NCBI RefSeq assembly: GCF_954871325.1
Contig: NC_088777.1
Coordinates: forward strand, 12,377,366-12,441,365
Length of the DNA: 64,000 nt
Direction of reading: 5' to 3'
From: Gordionus sp. m RMFG-2023
Lineage: Eukaryota; Nematomorpha; Gordioida; Chordodea; Parachordodidae
Each line of letters begins with the position of its first letter. Positions within the stretch are counted from its first letter, which is position 1. This document shows, in pieces, positions 22,769-34,335 of the stretch. A program made the translations under genes and the position numbers. A model generated the notes under the pieces. The model was not told the origin of the DNA. It saw only the letters and a list, made by a program, of their open reading frames with translations, and ran no database searches.

Positions 22769-23195
22769 AAGATAAATATTTTTTTTTACTTATTAAATTT
22801 TCATTTTTTAGGATCAAATTTTGAAATGATATGGATTTAGACAATTGTAATAGAGCCTATATGGGTATAAATATTTTTTTTTACTTATTAAATTTTCATT
22901 TTTTAGGATCAAATTTTGAAATGATATGGTTTTAGACAATTGTAATAGAGCCTATATGGGTATAAATATTTTTTTTTACTTATTAAATTTTCATTTTTTA
23001 GGATCAAATTTTGAAATGATATGGTTTTAGACAATTTTAATAGAGCCTATATGGGTATAAATATTTTTTTTTACTTATTAAATTTTCATTTTTTAGGATC
23101 AAATTTTGAAATGATATGGTTTTAGACAATTGTAATAGAGCCTATATGGGTATAAATATTTTTTTTTACTTATTAAATTTTCCTTTTATAGGATC
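22769..23195 (+). repeat. 95-bp tandem repeat at the 3' end of the MULE
   Basis: Four and a half near-identical units of about 95 bases, each with aaatatttttttttacttatt, ggatcaaattttgaaatg, and agagcctatatggg. The segment at about 23575-23622 (tttttgaaatgataaggtttt, then gggcctctatgggt), which is the end of the transposase reading frame, is clearly the parent of part of the unit. So the array arose by duplication of the gene's 3' end. Confidence 0.85.
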
Positions 23196-23559
23196 AAGAC
23201 CCTGCTATAATAGAAGACCCTTTAGAAATTTATGTTAAATTTTTATCAATATTTAGTATCACTAAAAATAAAGATAGCAACAGCAAAAGATTTCCATATG
23301 GCAACCTAAAAACAACTCAAAACTTAGAAGAATATATTATATTTTTTACTAATTTGTTGAATTTTTCAAAATATTTTATTTAGAATTAACTTAGATCTAG
23401 ACTCTTCCAAAATTTATGATTAATTTTTAAATCTAAATAAACTAGATAAATTTAGATTCTTTTTAGCAAATATTTATTTACTTTTTCATAATATTTATTT
23501 TTTTAAAATGATTACACTATTTAAATTTATTAATATAATAAAAATAGATACAATTATAA

Positions 23560-25370
23560 TTATTTTGAAAATAATTTTTGAAATGATAAGGTTTTAGGTA
23601 TTTGTATTAGGGCCTCTATGGGTAATTCTTGTAGATTTTGGTTTGTGATATCTTGCTCTAAGAAAAGATCAATATCAGTGTCTATTTCTTTGTTTAAAGC
23701 TTTTTTTTTATTAAAAATAGTCAGCTGCATTTTTTTCTTTTTTCTGTTTATTTTTTGTGGCATTTGTAAAGTTTTAATTAATTCTAAAGAATTTGAACAA
23801 GAAGGTAAATTTATAATATTTTCCTTGTTTTCCAATATATTTATCCTTTTTTTGGTTTTCAGGTATTCTAAGTTACAAACCTTTTCACATGCTTCTCTTA
23901 ATTCCTGAAAGCATAACATCATCAGATCAATTGGTAGCTCCTTAATGAAGTTGCCAATATTATTGTGAAAATATTCTTGTCATCTTATATATTTTATTAT
24001 CTGTAAATTTGCAATCATTTTTAGTATTTTTTGGAAAAATTTCTATATCTAAATCATCTCGTTCCTCTTCATAAATATCATTATTTTCATTTAAATATGG
24101 TTGAAGATTATATTCTTTCGACCACCTCAATGCACATAAAGAGTCATCATAGAGACAGATATCGTTGTCCTCTCTATATTTGAAAATATGTTTACAAGGT
24201 AAAAGATACCTTTGCTGGAAACCACAATTACATAGTTTCTCACTAACATTGAAGTCTTCATAAGTTATATTATGAGAATATTTTATTTGTAAGTGTACTC
24301 TATTAAAAGCTTTTAAAGTTAATAATTTAAAATATAAAAATTGTGGAGATGATGGCAGCAGACTTGTATTATTTAGTCTACTATTGGAAAGGATTATATT
24401 CCTATTCTTGTCCTCCAAACAATTTAAATATTCATTCAAATTTTTGTAGAAGATAAATAAAGAAGAATTCCTTTTAATGATCCTTTTTAGGGCCCGATTT
24501 GTCCCTTCAATTCTATTGTTTGTAAAGTTTCCAAAATTTAAGGATTTGTTTCTCCACGCTAGGCTAAATTCTTCACGAATTCCATGCCAATTTTTATCAT
24601 AGTATAAAAATACCCTTTGATGTTTAGAATTTTTTAAAAAATAATAATATTTCCAATATATGCCTGGGGTTTCTGCATACACTAATTTTTTAAATAGGAG
24701 TAGCATTTTTTTAACTTCTATAAAAGTTAAATTGTATTTAATTGTTGTAATTTGTCTTTTAAATATTTGTAAAACATGAAAGATACAAATTTCCAATTTT
24801 GCATTGGGAAATTCATCTTGATATATTGATCTTTCGTAAAATTTTTATCAGATATGATTGTTAGAGTTTTTAGAAAATTATTATTATATTTTTTAAATAT
24901 TTGGCACATTTTTTTGATAGTCATGGAGCTTATAAAACTAACCAGATGGCAACTATTCTGGTATTTTCTTCACCATCTATTATGCCCAAAGTAAAGACTG
25001 GTAAGTGATAAGAGTTTAGATTATATGTGGCATCAATTAAGACAACTTCAGGATATCTATAATAATGACTTTGCATTTTATTAGTTTGATAATATAATGC
25101 TTTGAAGATGTCATTTTCTTCAAATAATTCGACAATATTAGAGACATCTAATTTTATTGTTTTAATGAGGTCTTCCAGATCATTAATGCTACATGGATTT
25201 TTCATATATTTATGTTTGAGATTATATAAATCCCTTTTAGTAATAATAAAAAATTTTTTTTTCATCTCTTGATGGATCAAGGTAAGATTTCCATCATATT
25301 TAAGAGCTTGATGAATTATAGTTTTTTGATCATCATCCAATTGTCTTTGGCGGGAAGATGCCATGAACAA
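23560..25370 (-). pseudogene. MULE transposase with SWIM zinc finger, disrupted
   Basis: Read on the minus strand in four frame blocks: 25370-24930 (MASSRQRQLDDDQKTI), 24924-24727, 24796-23960 and 23922-23560. The first block ends its core with VVLIDATYNLNSYHLPVF, the MULE catalytic DxT region with the partner proline. The third has NNRIEGTNRALKRII, the usual catalytic Glu region, and then CNCGFQQRYLLPCKHIF, a CxCx(n)CxH SWIM finger. Frames change at least twice between blocks, and blocks 2 and 3 overlap in different frames, so a single active product is unlikely unless small introns are involved. The family is close to the FAR1/ZSWIM-like transposases. Total length is about 600 residues, normal for MULEs. 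Confidence 0.85.
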
Positions 25371-26122
25371 AGATAGATCTAAATAAAAATTATGTTATCC
25401 ACATTTAATAATAATAAAACCTCTATCATGATTATGTATATCATATATACGGATACATTTTAGGTATGATCCATCTTGGGTAAACGAGATTCTAGACAAG
25501 CAATTTTTTTTCACTGACAATCTTTGTCTTTTCTTTTTAAAAAAATGCTTATATACTTACATTTTAAACAATTATACCTTTTGATTTGGACGATCTGACT
25601 TTGCCGTCATAGCATTGGTAATAAAGTCGTTCATATATTATTGAAGACTTAAATATAGGGTCCTTAGATTTTTTAGAACGATATATTGAATAATTTGTAT
25701 TATTGCTAATTTCGTATTTATTCAGCCATTCTTTTAAAATGATGAATATCTAACATTAACTATAAAACGTATGTAATAAATAATATATATTAATTTGTAC
25801 CTGCAAGAGTAGTATCATTTTTATAATTTCCAGTAGGGCATAATTCAATTCCAGTAGAATCTAATTCAATTCTAGCAGGGTCAAATATCATATCCATTTG
25901 TATAAAAAATAGTATTAATTGTATAAAAAAGTGTAATAAAAAATAGTATTAATTGTATAAAAAAGAGTTTTATAAATAAAATATAATTTTTTTAAAAAAT
26001 GGATGCGTTCTTTAAAAAATGGAAATTTTATTTTTTAAATTTTTTTAAATGCAACCATGCGTTCTTTAAAAAATGAAAATTTTACTTTTTTAAATGCAGC
26101 ATAGTGGCAAGTAACAATAGCC

Positions 26123-27085
26123 TATATTTTATACGATTATCATATTATGCCAACGGTGGATGATCTTTTAACCAAATTAAAAGATGGGTTGAAATTTACG
26201 GTTATAGATTAGAAAGATGCACATTTACAATTACCTATAAAAGAGAGTTCAAAAGAATACTTAACCATATCAACCCATATTCGTTATTTCCAATATCAAT
26301 GTATGCCTTTAGGTCTTTCTAGTGGGCCGGCCATTTTCCAATGATATATGGATAATTTATTACAAGACTGCCAAATGACCGAAGTATATCTTGACGATAT
26401 TATCATAACGGGGAAAAATGATGTAGAACATTTGAATAACGTAAAAAAAAGTATTAATGAAATTAAAACAGGTGGATATGAAGGCAAAATGGGCCAAAAT
26501 ACGCTTTTTAAATGAATCAGTTTCTTTTCTAGGTTTTGTAGACAAAAATGGAATACACCCAGCGAAAGAAAAAATAGATGCTATTCGAAGGATACCAACT
26601 CCTAATAATATACACCAATTACGATCTTTTTTAGGACTTGTGAATTATCACGAGAAATTTTTGCCACATCTGCATGGAATTGCCGCTCCACTGCATAAAT
26701 TAACAAGCATTAAATGTTCCTGGGGTTGGTCGTACAGGGAACAAGAGGTATTTGATAAAATAAAACAGCTTTTATCAGTAAATAAAACGCCAATTGCATA
26801 TTCGCCAAACTTGCCAATTATATTGGAATGCGACGCCTCCAACAATGGTTTTGGAGTTGTGTTGTGTCATTTAGTAAAAAAAAAGGTATTAGCAGACCTA
26901 TTGCATTATCCTCGCGAACATTATTGGAGTCAGAGAAAAATTATGCACCAATAGAAAAAGAGGCACGAGCACTTTTGTTTAGAATGGAAAAATTTCAAAC
27001 TTTCATTTTCGTCGAAAATTTATATTGCGAATTCACAAACCTTTGGAAAAATTATTTGGTGATAAACGGGCAGCGTCTACATGAC
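26123..27085 (+). pseudogene. Gypsy reverse transcriptase and RNase H (fossil)
   Basis: Reverse-transcriptase palm motifs are visible: MPLGLSSGPAIFQ near 26306 and YLDDIII near 26385. Then comes FLGLVNYHEKFLPHLHGIAA (about 26630-26690), the connection region typical of Gypsy. RNase H begins with ILECDASNNGFG near 26820. The region is broken by several lesions and then by the 0.5-kb insertion that follows. Confidence 0.88.
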
Positions 27086-27107
27086 AGGATTTTCACTGGA
27101 TGCAAAC

Positions 27108-27602
27108 CCCCTTCAAAAACCTTTGCCTACCCCCCTAAAAAATCCCCGCCGCCTTCGGCGGCTATGTCTTTTTATCATTATTTTCACCTATTTATTTATT
27201 GATACTCTTTTCAAATAATTTATAAAGGATAACTTAAATTAATCTATCTCTACTACCAACTATCGATATTTTGTGAATATAAAGAATTTATTTTTTAGAT
27301 AATAAATTTAATTAAAACATCCACTATTTACAATGAATTAATTATTATGGCATTATGAGCTTGCTGAAATATCGAAACCTTTTAAATTATATTTAAAAGG
27401 ATAGTTTATTTGGAAAACAATGTGTATGATTGTTTGCAATATATAGATTTGGTCGATGAATTGTATTATAATAATACTATAATAAAAGTATTGATTTTTA
27501 ATAAATTTTGTCTTATTTCATCTCTAAATTTAATAGATAACCCCCCCACAAAATTTATCCTACCCCCATTAGCAGCTTAATCCCTACCCCCTCAAAAAAA
27601 TA
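27108..27602. mobile_element. Unclassified 0.5-kb insertion, second copy near 44.7 kb
   Basis: Flanked by a perfect 10-base direct repeat, ggatgcaaac (27098-27107 and 27603-27612). It starts ccccttcaaaaacctttgcc and contains cctacccccctaaaaaat near each end in the same orientation. Its first 300 bases match 44703-45000 closely (for example ctactaccaactatcgatat). No coding frame and no inverted ends were seen. It interrupts the Gypsy RNase H region. A short GC hairpin, ccgccgccttcggcggc, lies near 27146. Confidence 0.6.
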
Positions 27603-27639
27603 GGATGCAAACTGTTCCTACCCCTCCCGCTCATGTAGA

Positions 27640-29130
27640 CTCTGTGGGAACTACCTAAAATATCCAATAGTCGATTAACGCGCTTGGCTTGGAAAATATC
27701 CGCATATGATTTTGATATTGAATATGTTCCAGGAAAAGAAAATAAAGTAGCTGATACTTTATCTAGAGTGCCAGTAGAAGGCATAGAATCAAATAAATCC
27801 AAAAAATGCGTTAAAAATCAGAGCTATAAATTTGCACGATGTAAATATTAGTCAAGTTGAACTCCAAAAAGAAACAAGGAATGATAGCTTGTTTAAAAAA
27901 GTAGTTAAAAACATTGAGCGTGGATGGGTGGATTTTGATGCGAAAAAAGATACAGAGTTAGTTTGTTTTTATAATCGTAGAGAGGAATTGTCAGTAGATC
28001 ATGATAATTCCAACCGTTTTGAGAAAATCAATATTAACGATTATACACAGAGGACATCCAAGAATAAATGCTATGAAATCAATTTTTAGAATTTATTATT
28101 GGTGGCCTAATTGCGATAAAGACATTGAACAATATGTTCGTCAATGTATGTCATGTCAAAGTAACCGGTCGATTATTATGGAGGTTCCTTTATATTAGTG
28201 GAACTTATCTAATATGCCATGTGAACGAATTCATTTGGATTTCGCGGGGCCTATTGATTCGTATTCATGGTTAGTTGGAGTTGATGCACATACTAAATGG
28301 GTTGAGGTTGAGTTAATGAGAGAGACCACGTCCACGACAATGATCAGGGCTTTAAGGAAATGGTTCGCATGGTTTGGAACACCTAGACAAATTGTATTAG
28401 ATAATGGACCTCAATTTATTTCTGGAGAATTTCGAAAATTTTGTTTCGAGAAAAATATTAAATTGATACATACAACACCTACCATCCAAAAACGAACAGT
28501 TTAGAGGAAAGAACGATACGAACCCTCAAGAGTCGATATTTTGCAACTAGGAAAGACATCAGGGAGCCTGATGAAGCCATGGCAGAAGTTTTGATAGCGT
28601 ATATAATGGGTGAACATCAATCAACTGGACGTTCACCGGCAAAGTTATTATTGGGGCGAAATAAAACGGGATTAAATTGGTTACATCCAAATGTTAGGAA
28701 TGAAATGGAACGATCGAATATATGACAAAAAGCAGCGCATGATGAACATAGTCAAATGAGGGAATTTGAGATTGCACAACCGGTATGGGTCATAATGAGA
28801 TAAATTCAGGTTGGAGAGAAGGAATTATAAAATCCAGAACTGGTAGATATTCTTATTTGGTAGAAAGCAAGGATAAAATGGTACGAAAGCATGCGGATCA
28901 ACTTCGAAAAAGGGAGGTAGCTAAAGAAATAGAGAAGTCTGCCAGTGGAAGAAAATAAAGAAAATATGTAGTCAGAGAGAGAGGAAGAAGATATAAAAAA
29001 TAGAGTCATATATAGTTGAGATTTTAGAAAATGTGGAAGATAACGGAAAACTAGAAACGCGGAAATCACAAAGAGCTAGGAAACCTACAAATCGGCTGAT
29101 TGAGGAATTGTAAGATCATATGTGTGGGGA
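27640..29130 (+). pseudogene. Gypsy RNase H end and integrase (fossil)
   Basis: Starts with the RNase H tail EYVPGKENKVADTLSRVP near 27720. The integrase zinc-binding region shows RGHPRINAMKS and YYWWPNCDKDIEQYV then CMSCQ (about 28050-28160). The catalytic core shows HLDFAGPIDSYSWLVGVDAH near 28236 and PRQIVLDNGPQFISGEF near 28384. A chromatin-proximal tail rich in Lys/Glu follows. Several lesions are present. A purine-rich tract just before 29133 (tgtgtgggga) fits the polypurine primer site. Confidence 0.88.
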
Positions 29131-29132
29131 TA

Positions 29133-29244
29133 TGTTATAAATGAGATATATTATATATATTATTGTTATAAATGTCATATACATATCAATCACATAGTTT
29201 TATAATAATTGTCATGTGATAGAATACTTGATTTACATATACAT
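29133..29244 (+). repeat. 3' LTR of the Gypsy element, split by the foldback element
   Basis: Matches the 5' LTR from tgttataaatgagatata to gatttacatatacat. The remainder (actaaataaagaaattgtata) resumes at 35057-35087 after the foldback insertion. The LTR is about 140 bases without the insert. Confidence 0.8.
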
Positions 29245-30131
29245 AGCGGCAATGTGAAAATTCCGGCAATGTGAGGTAGTGGTAGGCAGGGTAATTTTGT
29301 TATTTCGGCAAAGTGCACATTGCCGGGTTAAATCAGGCAATGTATTCTATTTTACAAATTAATAAATTTGTTATTTATTTGAGATTAATTTATCATTTAT
29401 TTGTGATTAATTTATTATTACTTTAATAAATTTTTTTAAATATATTTTTTTGATTGATTTTTTTTTAAAATATATTAATAATTTGTTACATTATATTTTT
29501 TGATTGATATTTTTTTTTAATATATTTTTTTGATTGATTTTTTTTTAAAATATATTTTTAATTTGTTACAATATAGTTTTTGATTGATATTTTTTTATAT
29601 ATATATATTTTTTTTAAATATATTTTTTTGATTGATATTTTTTTAAAATATATTTTAATTTGTTACAATATATTTTTTGATTGATATTTTTTTATATATA
29701 TTTTGATCGCTAATTTTTTTAATTTTAGTGTTATATGTTTTTTAAATAAATTTTTTAAATATATTTTTTTTAAATATATTTTTTTTGATTGATATTTTTT
29801 TTATATTTTATATTTTATGTGTTTATGATTTTTTTTAATAAATTTTTTTAAATATATTTTTTTGATTGATATTTTTTTTTAATATATATATTTTTTTAAA
29901 TTTGTATTTGATATATCTTTTGATCGCTAATTATTTTAATTTTTGTGTTATATGATTTTTTTAATAAATTTTTTTGATTGATATTTTATAATATATCTTT
30001 TTAATAAATTTTTTAAACATATTTTTTTGAGATATTTTTTAATATATATTTTTAAAATGATTATTATATATTTATGTTTTACGTAATTTTATCTATTATA
30101 TATCTTTTGATAGATAATTTTTTAAGTAATA

Positions 30132-32700
30132 GTGACAAATGTCATAATCGTTATTTTTAAACTTTTTTGAGTTTTTTTAAAGTAAATGGGTAAAAATATG
30201 TTTTGTAAACATGTTAAATTAATATTTCAGTGAAAGTGTACTATAGAAAAGTGACAATTGTCATAATCGTTATTTTAGAACTTTTTTAAGTTTTTTTAAA
30301 GTAAATGGGTAAAAATATGTTTTGTAAACATGTTAAATTAATATTTCAGTGAAAGCGTACTATAGAAAAGTGACAATTGTCATAATCGTTATTTTAGAAC
30401 TTTTTTAAGTTTTTTTAAAGTAAATGGGTAAAAATATGTTTTGTAAACATGTTAAATTAATATTTCAGTGAAAGTGTACTATGAAAAAGTGACAATTGTC
30501 ATAATCGTTATTTTTGAACTTTTTTGAGTTTTTTTAAAGTAAATGGGTAAAAATATGTTTTGTAAACATGTTAAATTAATATTTCAGTGAAAATGTATTA
30601 GGAAAAAGTGACAATTGTCATAATCGTTATTTTTGAACTTTTTTGAGTTTTTTTAAAGTAAATGGGTAAAAATATGTTTTGTAAACATGTTAAATTAATA
30701 TTCCAGTGAAAGTGTACTATGGAAAAGTGACAATTGTCATAATCGTTATTTTAGAACTTTTTTGAGTTTTTTTAAAGTAAATGGGTAAAAATATGTTTTG
30801 TAAACATGTTAAATTAATATTTCAGTTAAAGTGTACTATGGAAAAGTGACAATTGTCATAATCGTTATTTTTGAACTTTTTTGAGTTTTTTTAAAGTAAA
30901 TTGGTAAAAATATGTTTTGTAAACATGTTAAATTAATATTTCAGTGAAAGTGTACTATGGAAAAGTGACAATTGTCATAATCGTTATTTTTAAACTTTTT
31001 TTAGATTTTTTAAAGTAAATGGGTAAAAATATGTTTTGTAAACATGGTAAATTAATATTTCAGTGAAAGTGTACTATGGAAAAGTGACAATTGTCATAAG
31101 CATTATTTTAGAACTTTTTTGAGTTTTTTTAAAGTAAATGGGTAAAAATATGTTTTGTAAACATGTTAAATTAATATTTCAGTTAAAGTGTATTATGGAA
31201 AAGTGACAATTGTCATAATCGTTATTTTTGAACTTTTTTGAGTTTTTTTAAAGTAAATGGGTAAAAATATGTTTTGTAAACATGTTAAATTAATATTTCA
31301 GTGAAAGTTTACTATGGAAAAGTGACAATTGTCATAATCGTTATTTTTAAACTTTTTTTAGATTTTTTAAAGTAAATGGGTAAAAATATGTATTGTAAAC
31401 ATGTTTAATTAATATTTCAGTTAAAGTGTACTATGGAAAAGTGACAATTGTCATAATCTTTATTTTTGAACTTTTTTGAGTTTTTTTTAAAGTAAATTGG
31501 TAAAAATATGTTTTGTAAACATGTTAAATTAATATTTCAGTGAAAGTGTACTATGGAAAAGTGACAATTGTCATAATCGTTATTTTTAAACTTTTTTTAG
31601 ATTTTTTAAAGTAAATGGGTAAAAATATGTTTTGTAAACATGGTAAATTAATATTTCAGTGAAAGTGTACTATGGAAAAGTGACAATTGTCATAAGCATT
31701 ATTTTAGAACTTTTTTGAGTTTTTTTAAAGTAAATGGGTAAAAATATGTTTTGTAAACATGTTAAATTAATATTTCAGTTAAAGTGTATTATGGAAAAGT
31801 GACAATTGTCATAATCGTTATTTTTGAACTTTTTTGAGTTTTTTTAAAGTAAATGGGTAAAAATATGTTTTGTAAACATGTTAAATTAATATTTCAGTGA
31901 AAGTTTACTATGAAAAAGTGACAATTGTCATAATCGTTATTTTTAAACTTTTTTTAGATTTTTTAAAGTAAATGGGTAAAAATATGTTTTGTAAACATGT
32001 TAAATTAATATTTCAGTGAAAGTGTACTATGGAAAAGTGACAATTGTCATAATCGTTTTAGAACTTTTTTGAGTTTTTTTAAAGTAAATGGGTAAGAATA
32101 TGTATTGTAAACATGTTTAATTAATATTTCAGTTAAAGTGTACTATGGAAAAGTGACAATTGTCATAATCTTTATTTTTGAACTTTTTTGAGTTTTTTTA
32201 AAGTAAATTGGTAAAAATATGTTTTGTAAACATGTTAAATTAATATTTCAGTGAAAGTGTACTATGGAAAAGTGACAATTGTCATAATCGTTATTTTTAA
32301 ACTTTTTTTAGATTTTTTAAAGTAAATGGGTAAAAATATGTTTTGTAAACATGGTAAATTAATATTTCAGTGAAAGTGTATTATGGAAAAGTGACAATTG
32401 TCATAATCGTTATTTTTGAACTTTTTTGAATTTTTTTAAAGTAAATGGGTAAAAATATGTTTTGTAAATAAGTTAAATTAATATTTCAGTGAAAGTGTAC
32501 TATGGAAAAGTGACAATTGTCATAATCGTTATTTTTGAACTTTTTTGAGTTTTTTTAAAGTAAATTGGTAAAAATATGTTTTGTAAACATGTTAAATTAA
32601 TATTTCAGTGAAAGTATACTATGGTAAAGTGACAATTGTCATAATCGTTATTTTAGAACTTTTTTGAGTTTTTTTAAGGTAAATAGGTAAAAATATGTTC
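30132..32700 (+). repeat. 119-bp tandem array, about 21.6 units, left arm
   Basis: Unit starts sampled at gtgacaattgtcataatcg fall at 30132, 30251, 30370, 30489, 30608 and so on to 32629, nearly always 119 bases apart (one 120 and one 116). Each unit includes the palindromic words tgacaattgtca and atgttttgtaaacat. Shared variants (aaattgg, then tagattttt with catggtaaatt, then cataagcatt) recur about 596 bases apart (30846-31203 versus 31441-31799), which reveals a five-unit higher-order repeat. Confidence 0.95.
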
Positions 32701-33299
32701 GAAAAAAACTTAGAATGTTTGGTGTATAATCTTAGTAATTGTTTAAAATAAATATAAATATGAGGGCTAATTTTGAAAATGCTAAAATTAATTTTGTAAT
32801 TATATTCATTTTCGAAAAGCTATTTAATACTTTGATAGATTTAAATTTCAATAGTAGCTCTAACTTGTAATTTCAGATCATTCACTAAATTGAATAAATA
32901 TTTAAAATGTATTTACTCACAGAATTGAAATAAATAAATCAAAGATATTATAGTTAGTTGATATACAAATAACCGATGCTGGATTCTATATTTAAATATA
33001 TTTCATAGTTAACATTTTAGGGAAAAATAAATTAATCTACAATTAATTTAATCTTATATTGGCCTACTATTATAAATTATATTAAAAAAACATTTCCGGA
33101 TGTTATGAAGATTAAAGTTTAATCATAATAGTGAAATTTATTATCATTTGAAGTGATAAATGTTTTATTAATCAAAGAATAACGATTTGCAGGAAAATAT
33201 CTCATCATTAATTTTGAATATATAAATAAAAGCGTATTTAGGAATTTTATTGTTGATATTACTGTTAGTGACTTAAAAATATAAAACATATCTAAACTG

Positions 33300-34335
33300 A
33301 AATTTTAATTTAATATGTTTACAAAACATATTTTTACCTATTTACTTCAAAAAAACTCAAAAAAGTTAAAAATAACGATTATGACAATTGTCACTTTTCT
33401 ATAGGACACTTTCACTGAAATATTAATTTAACATGTTTACAAAACATATTTTTACCTATTTACCTTAAAAAAACTCAAAAAAGTTCAAAAATAACGATTA
33501 TGACATTTGTCACTTTTCTATAGTACACTTTCACTGAAATATTAATTTAACATAATTACTTTTACCCATTTACTTTAAAAAAACTTAAAAAAGTTCAAAA
33601 ATAACTATTATGACAATTGTCACTTTTCTATAGTACACTTTCACTGAAATATTAATTTAATATGTTTACAAAACATATTTTTACCCATTTACTTTAAAAA
33701 ATCTAAAAAAAGTTTAAAAATAACGATTATGACAATTGTCACTTTTCCATAGTACACTTTCACTGAAATATTAATTTAACATGTTTACAAAACATATTTT
33801 TACCAATTTACTTTAAAAAAACTCAAAAAAGTTCTAAAATAACGATTATGACAATTGTCACTTTTCCATAGTACACTTTTACTGAAATATTAATTTAACA
33901 TGTTTACAAAACATATTTTTACCCATTTACTTTAAAAAAACTCAAAAAAGTTCAAAAATAACGATTATGACAATTGTCACTTTTCCATAGTACACTTTAA
34001 CTGAAATATTAATTAAACATGTTTACAAAACATATTTTTACCCATTTACTTTAAAAAAACTCAAAAAAGTTCTAAAATAACGATTATGACAATTGTCACT
34101 TTTCCATACTACACTTTCATTGAAATATTAATTTAATATGTTTACAAAACATATTTTTACCCATTAACTTTAAAAAATCTAAAAAAATTTCAAAAATAAC
34201 GATTGTCACTTTTCCATAGTACACTTTCGCTGAAATATTAATAACATATTTACAAAACATATTTTTATCTATTTGGTTTAAAAAAACTCAAAAAAGTTCA
34301 AATATTACGATTATGACATTTGTCACTATTACCTA
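33300..34335 (-). repeat. 119-bp tandem array, about nine units, right arm (inverted)
   Basis: Same unit as the left array but on the opposite strand. The palindromic word gacaattgtcac falls at 33383, 33612, 33731, 33850, 33969 and 34088, with diverged copies near 33502, 34201 and 34313. Some units carry small deletions. The outermost units of the two arrays share the variant gacaaatgtca, consistent with true inverted arms. Confidence 0.95.

Larger units (their letters stand above)
22650..26122 (-). mobile_element. Mutator-like element (MULE), 3.5 kb, perfect 9-bp TSD
   Basis: 3473 bases. Terminal inverted repeats begin ggctatagttacttgccact and run for about 70 bases through gctgcatttaaaaaag and tttaaagaacgcatg; the same word tttaaagaacgcatg is repeated a second time inside each end. 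The flanks tatatttta (22641-22649 and 26123-26131) are a perfect 9-bp duplication, the MULE hallmark. The minus strand encodes a DDE transposase with a SWIM zinc finger. The insertion sits in the Gypsy reverse transcriptase. Related debris lies at 35445-35693. Confidence 0.92.

Noticed and set aside
27085-27640. Inverted GTCTACATGA words on both sides of the 0.5-kb insertion as terminal inverted repeats
   Set aside because: The match is about 10 bases, lies outside the perfect 10-base direct repeats that define the insertion better, and the left copy is plausible Gypsy sequence.
28806-29069. 87-codon minus-strand frame
   Set aside because: Lies antisense to the Gypsy integrase tail; a shadow frame.
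29340-30130. Candidate for a long AT microsatellite independent of the foldback element
   Set aside because: The same TTTTGATTGATATTTT words occur in reverse complement at 34335-34970, so it is part of the foldback arms.
30132-34335. CRISPR-like array of regularly spaced repeats
   Set aside because: Units are contiguous 119-bp tandem repeats without unique spacers, and the rest of the window is clearly eukaryotic with introns and transposons.
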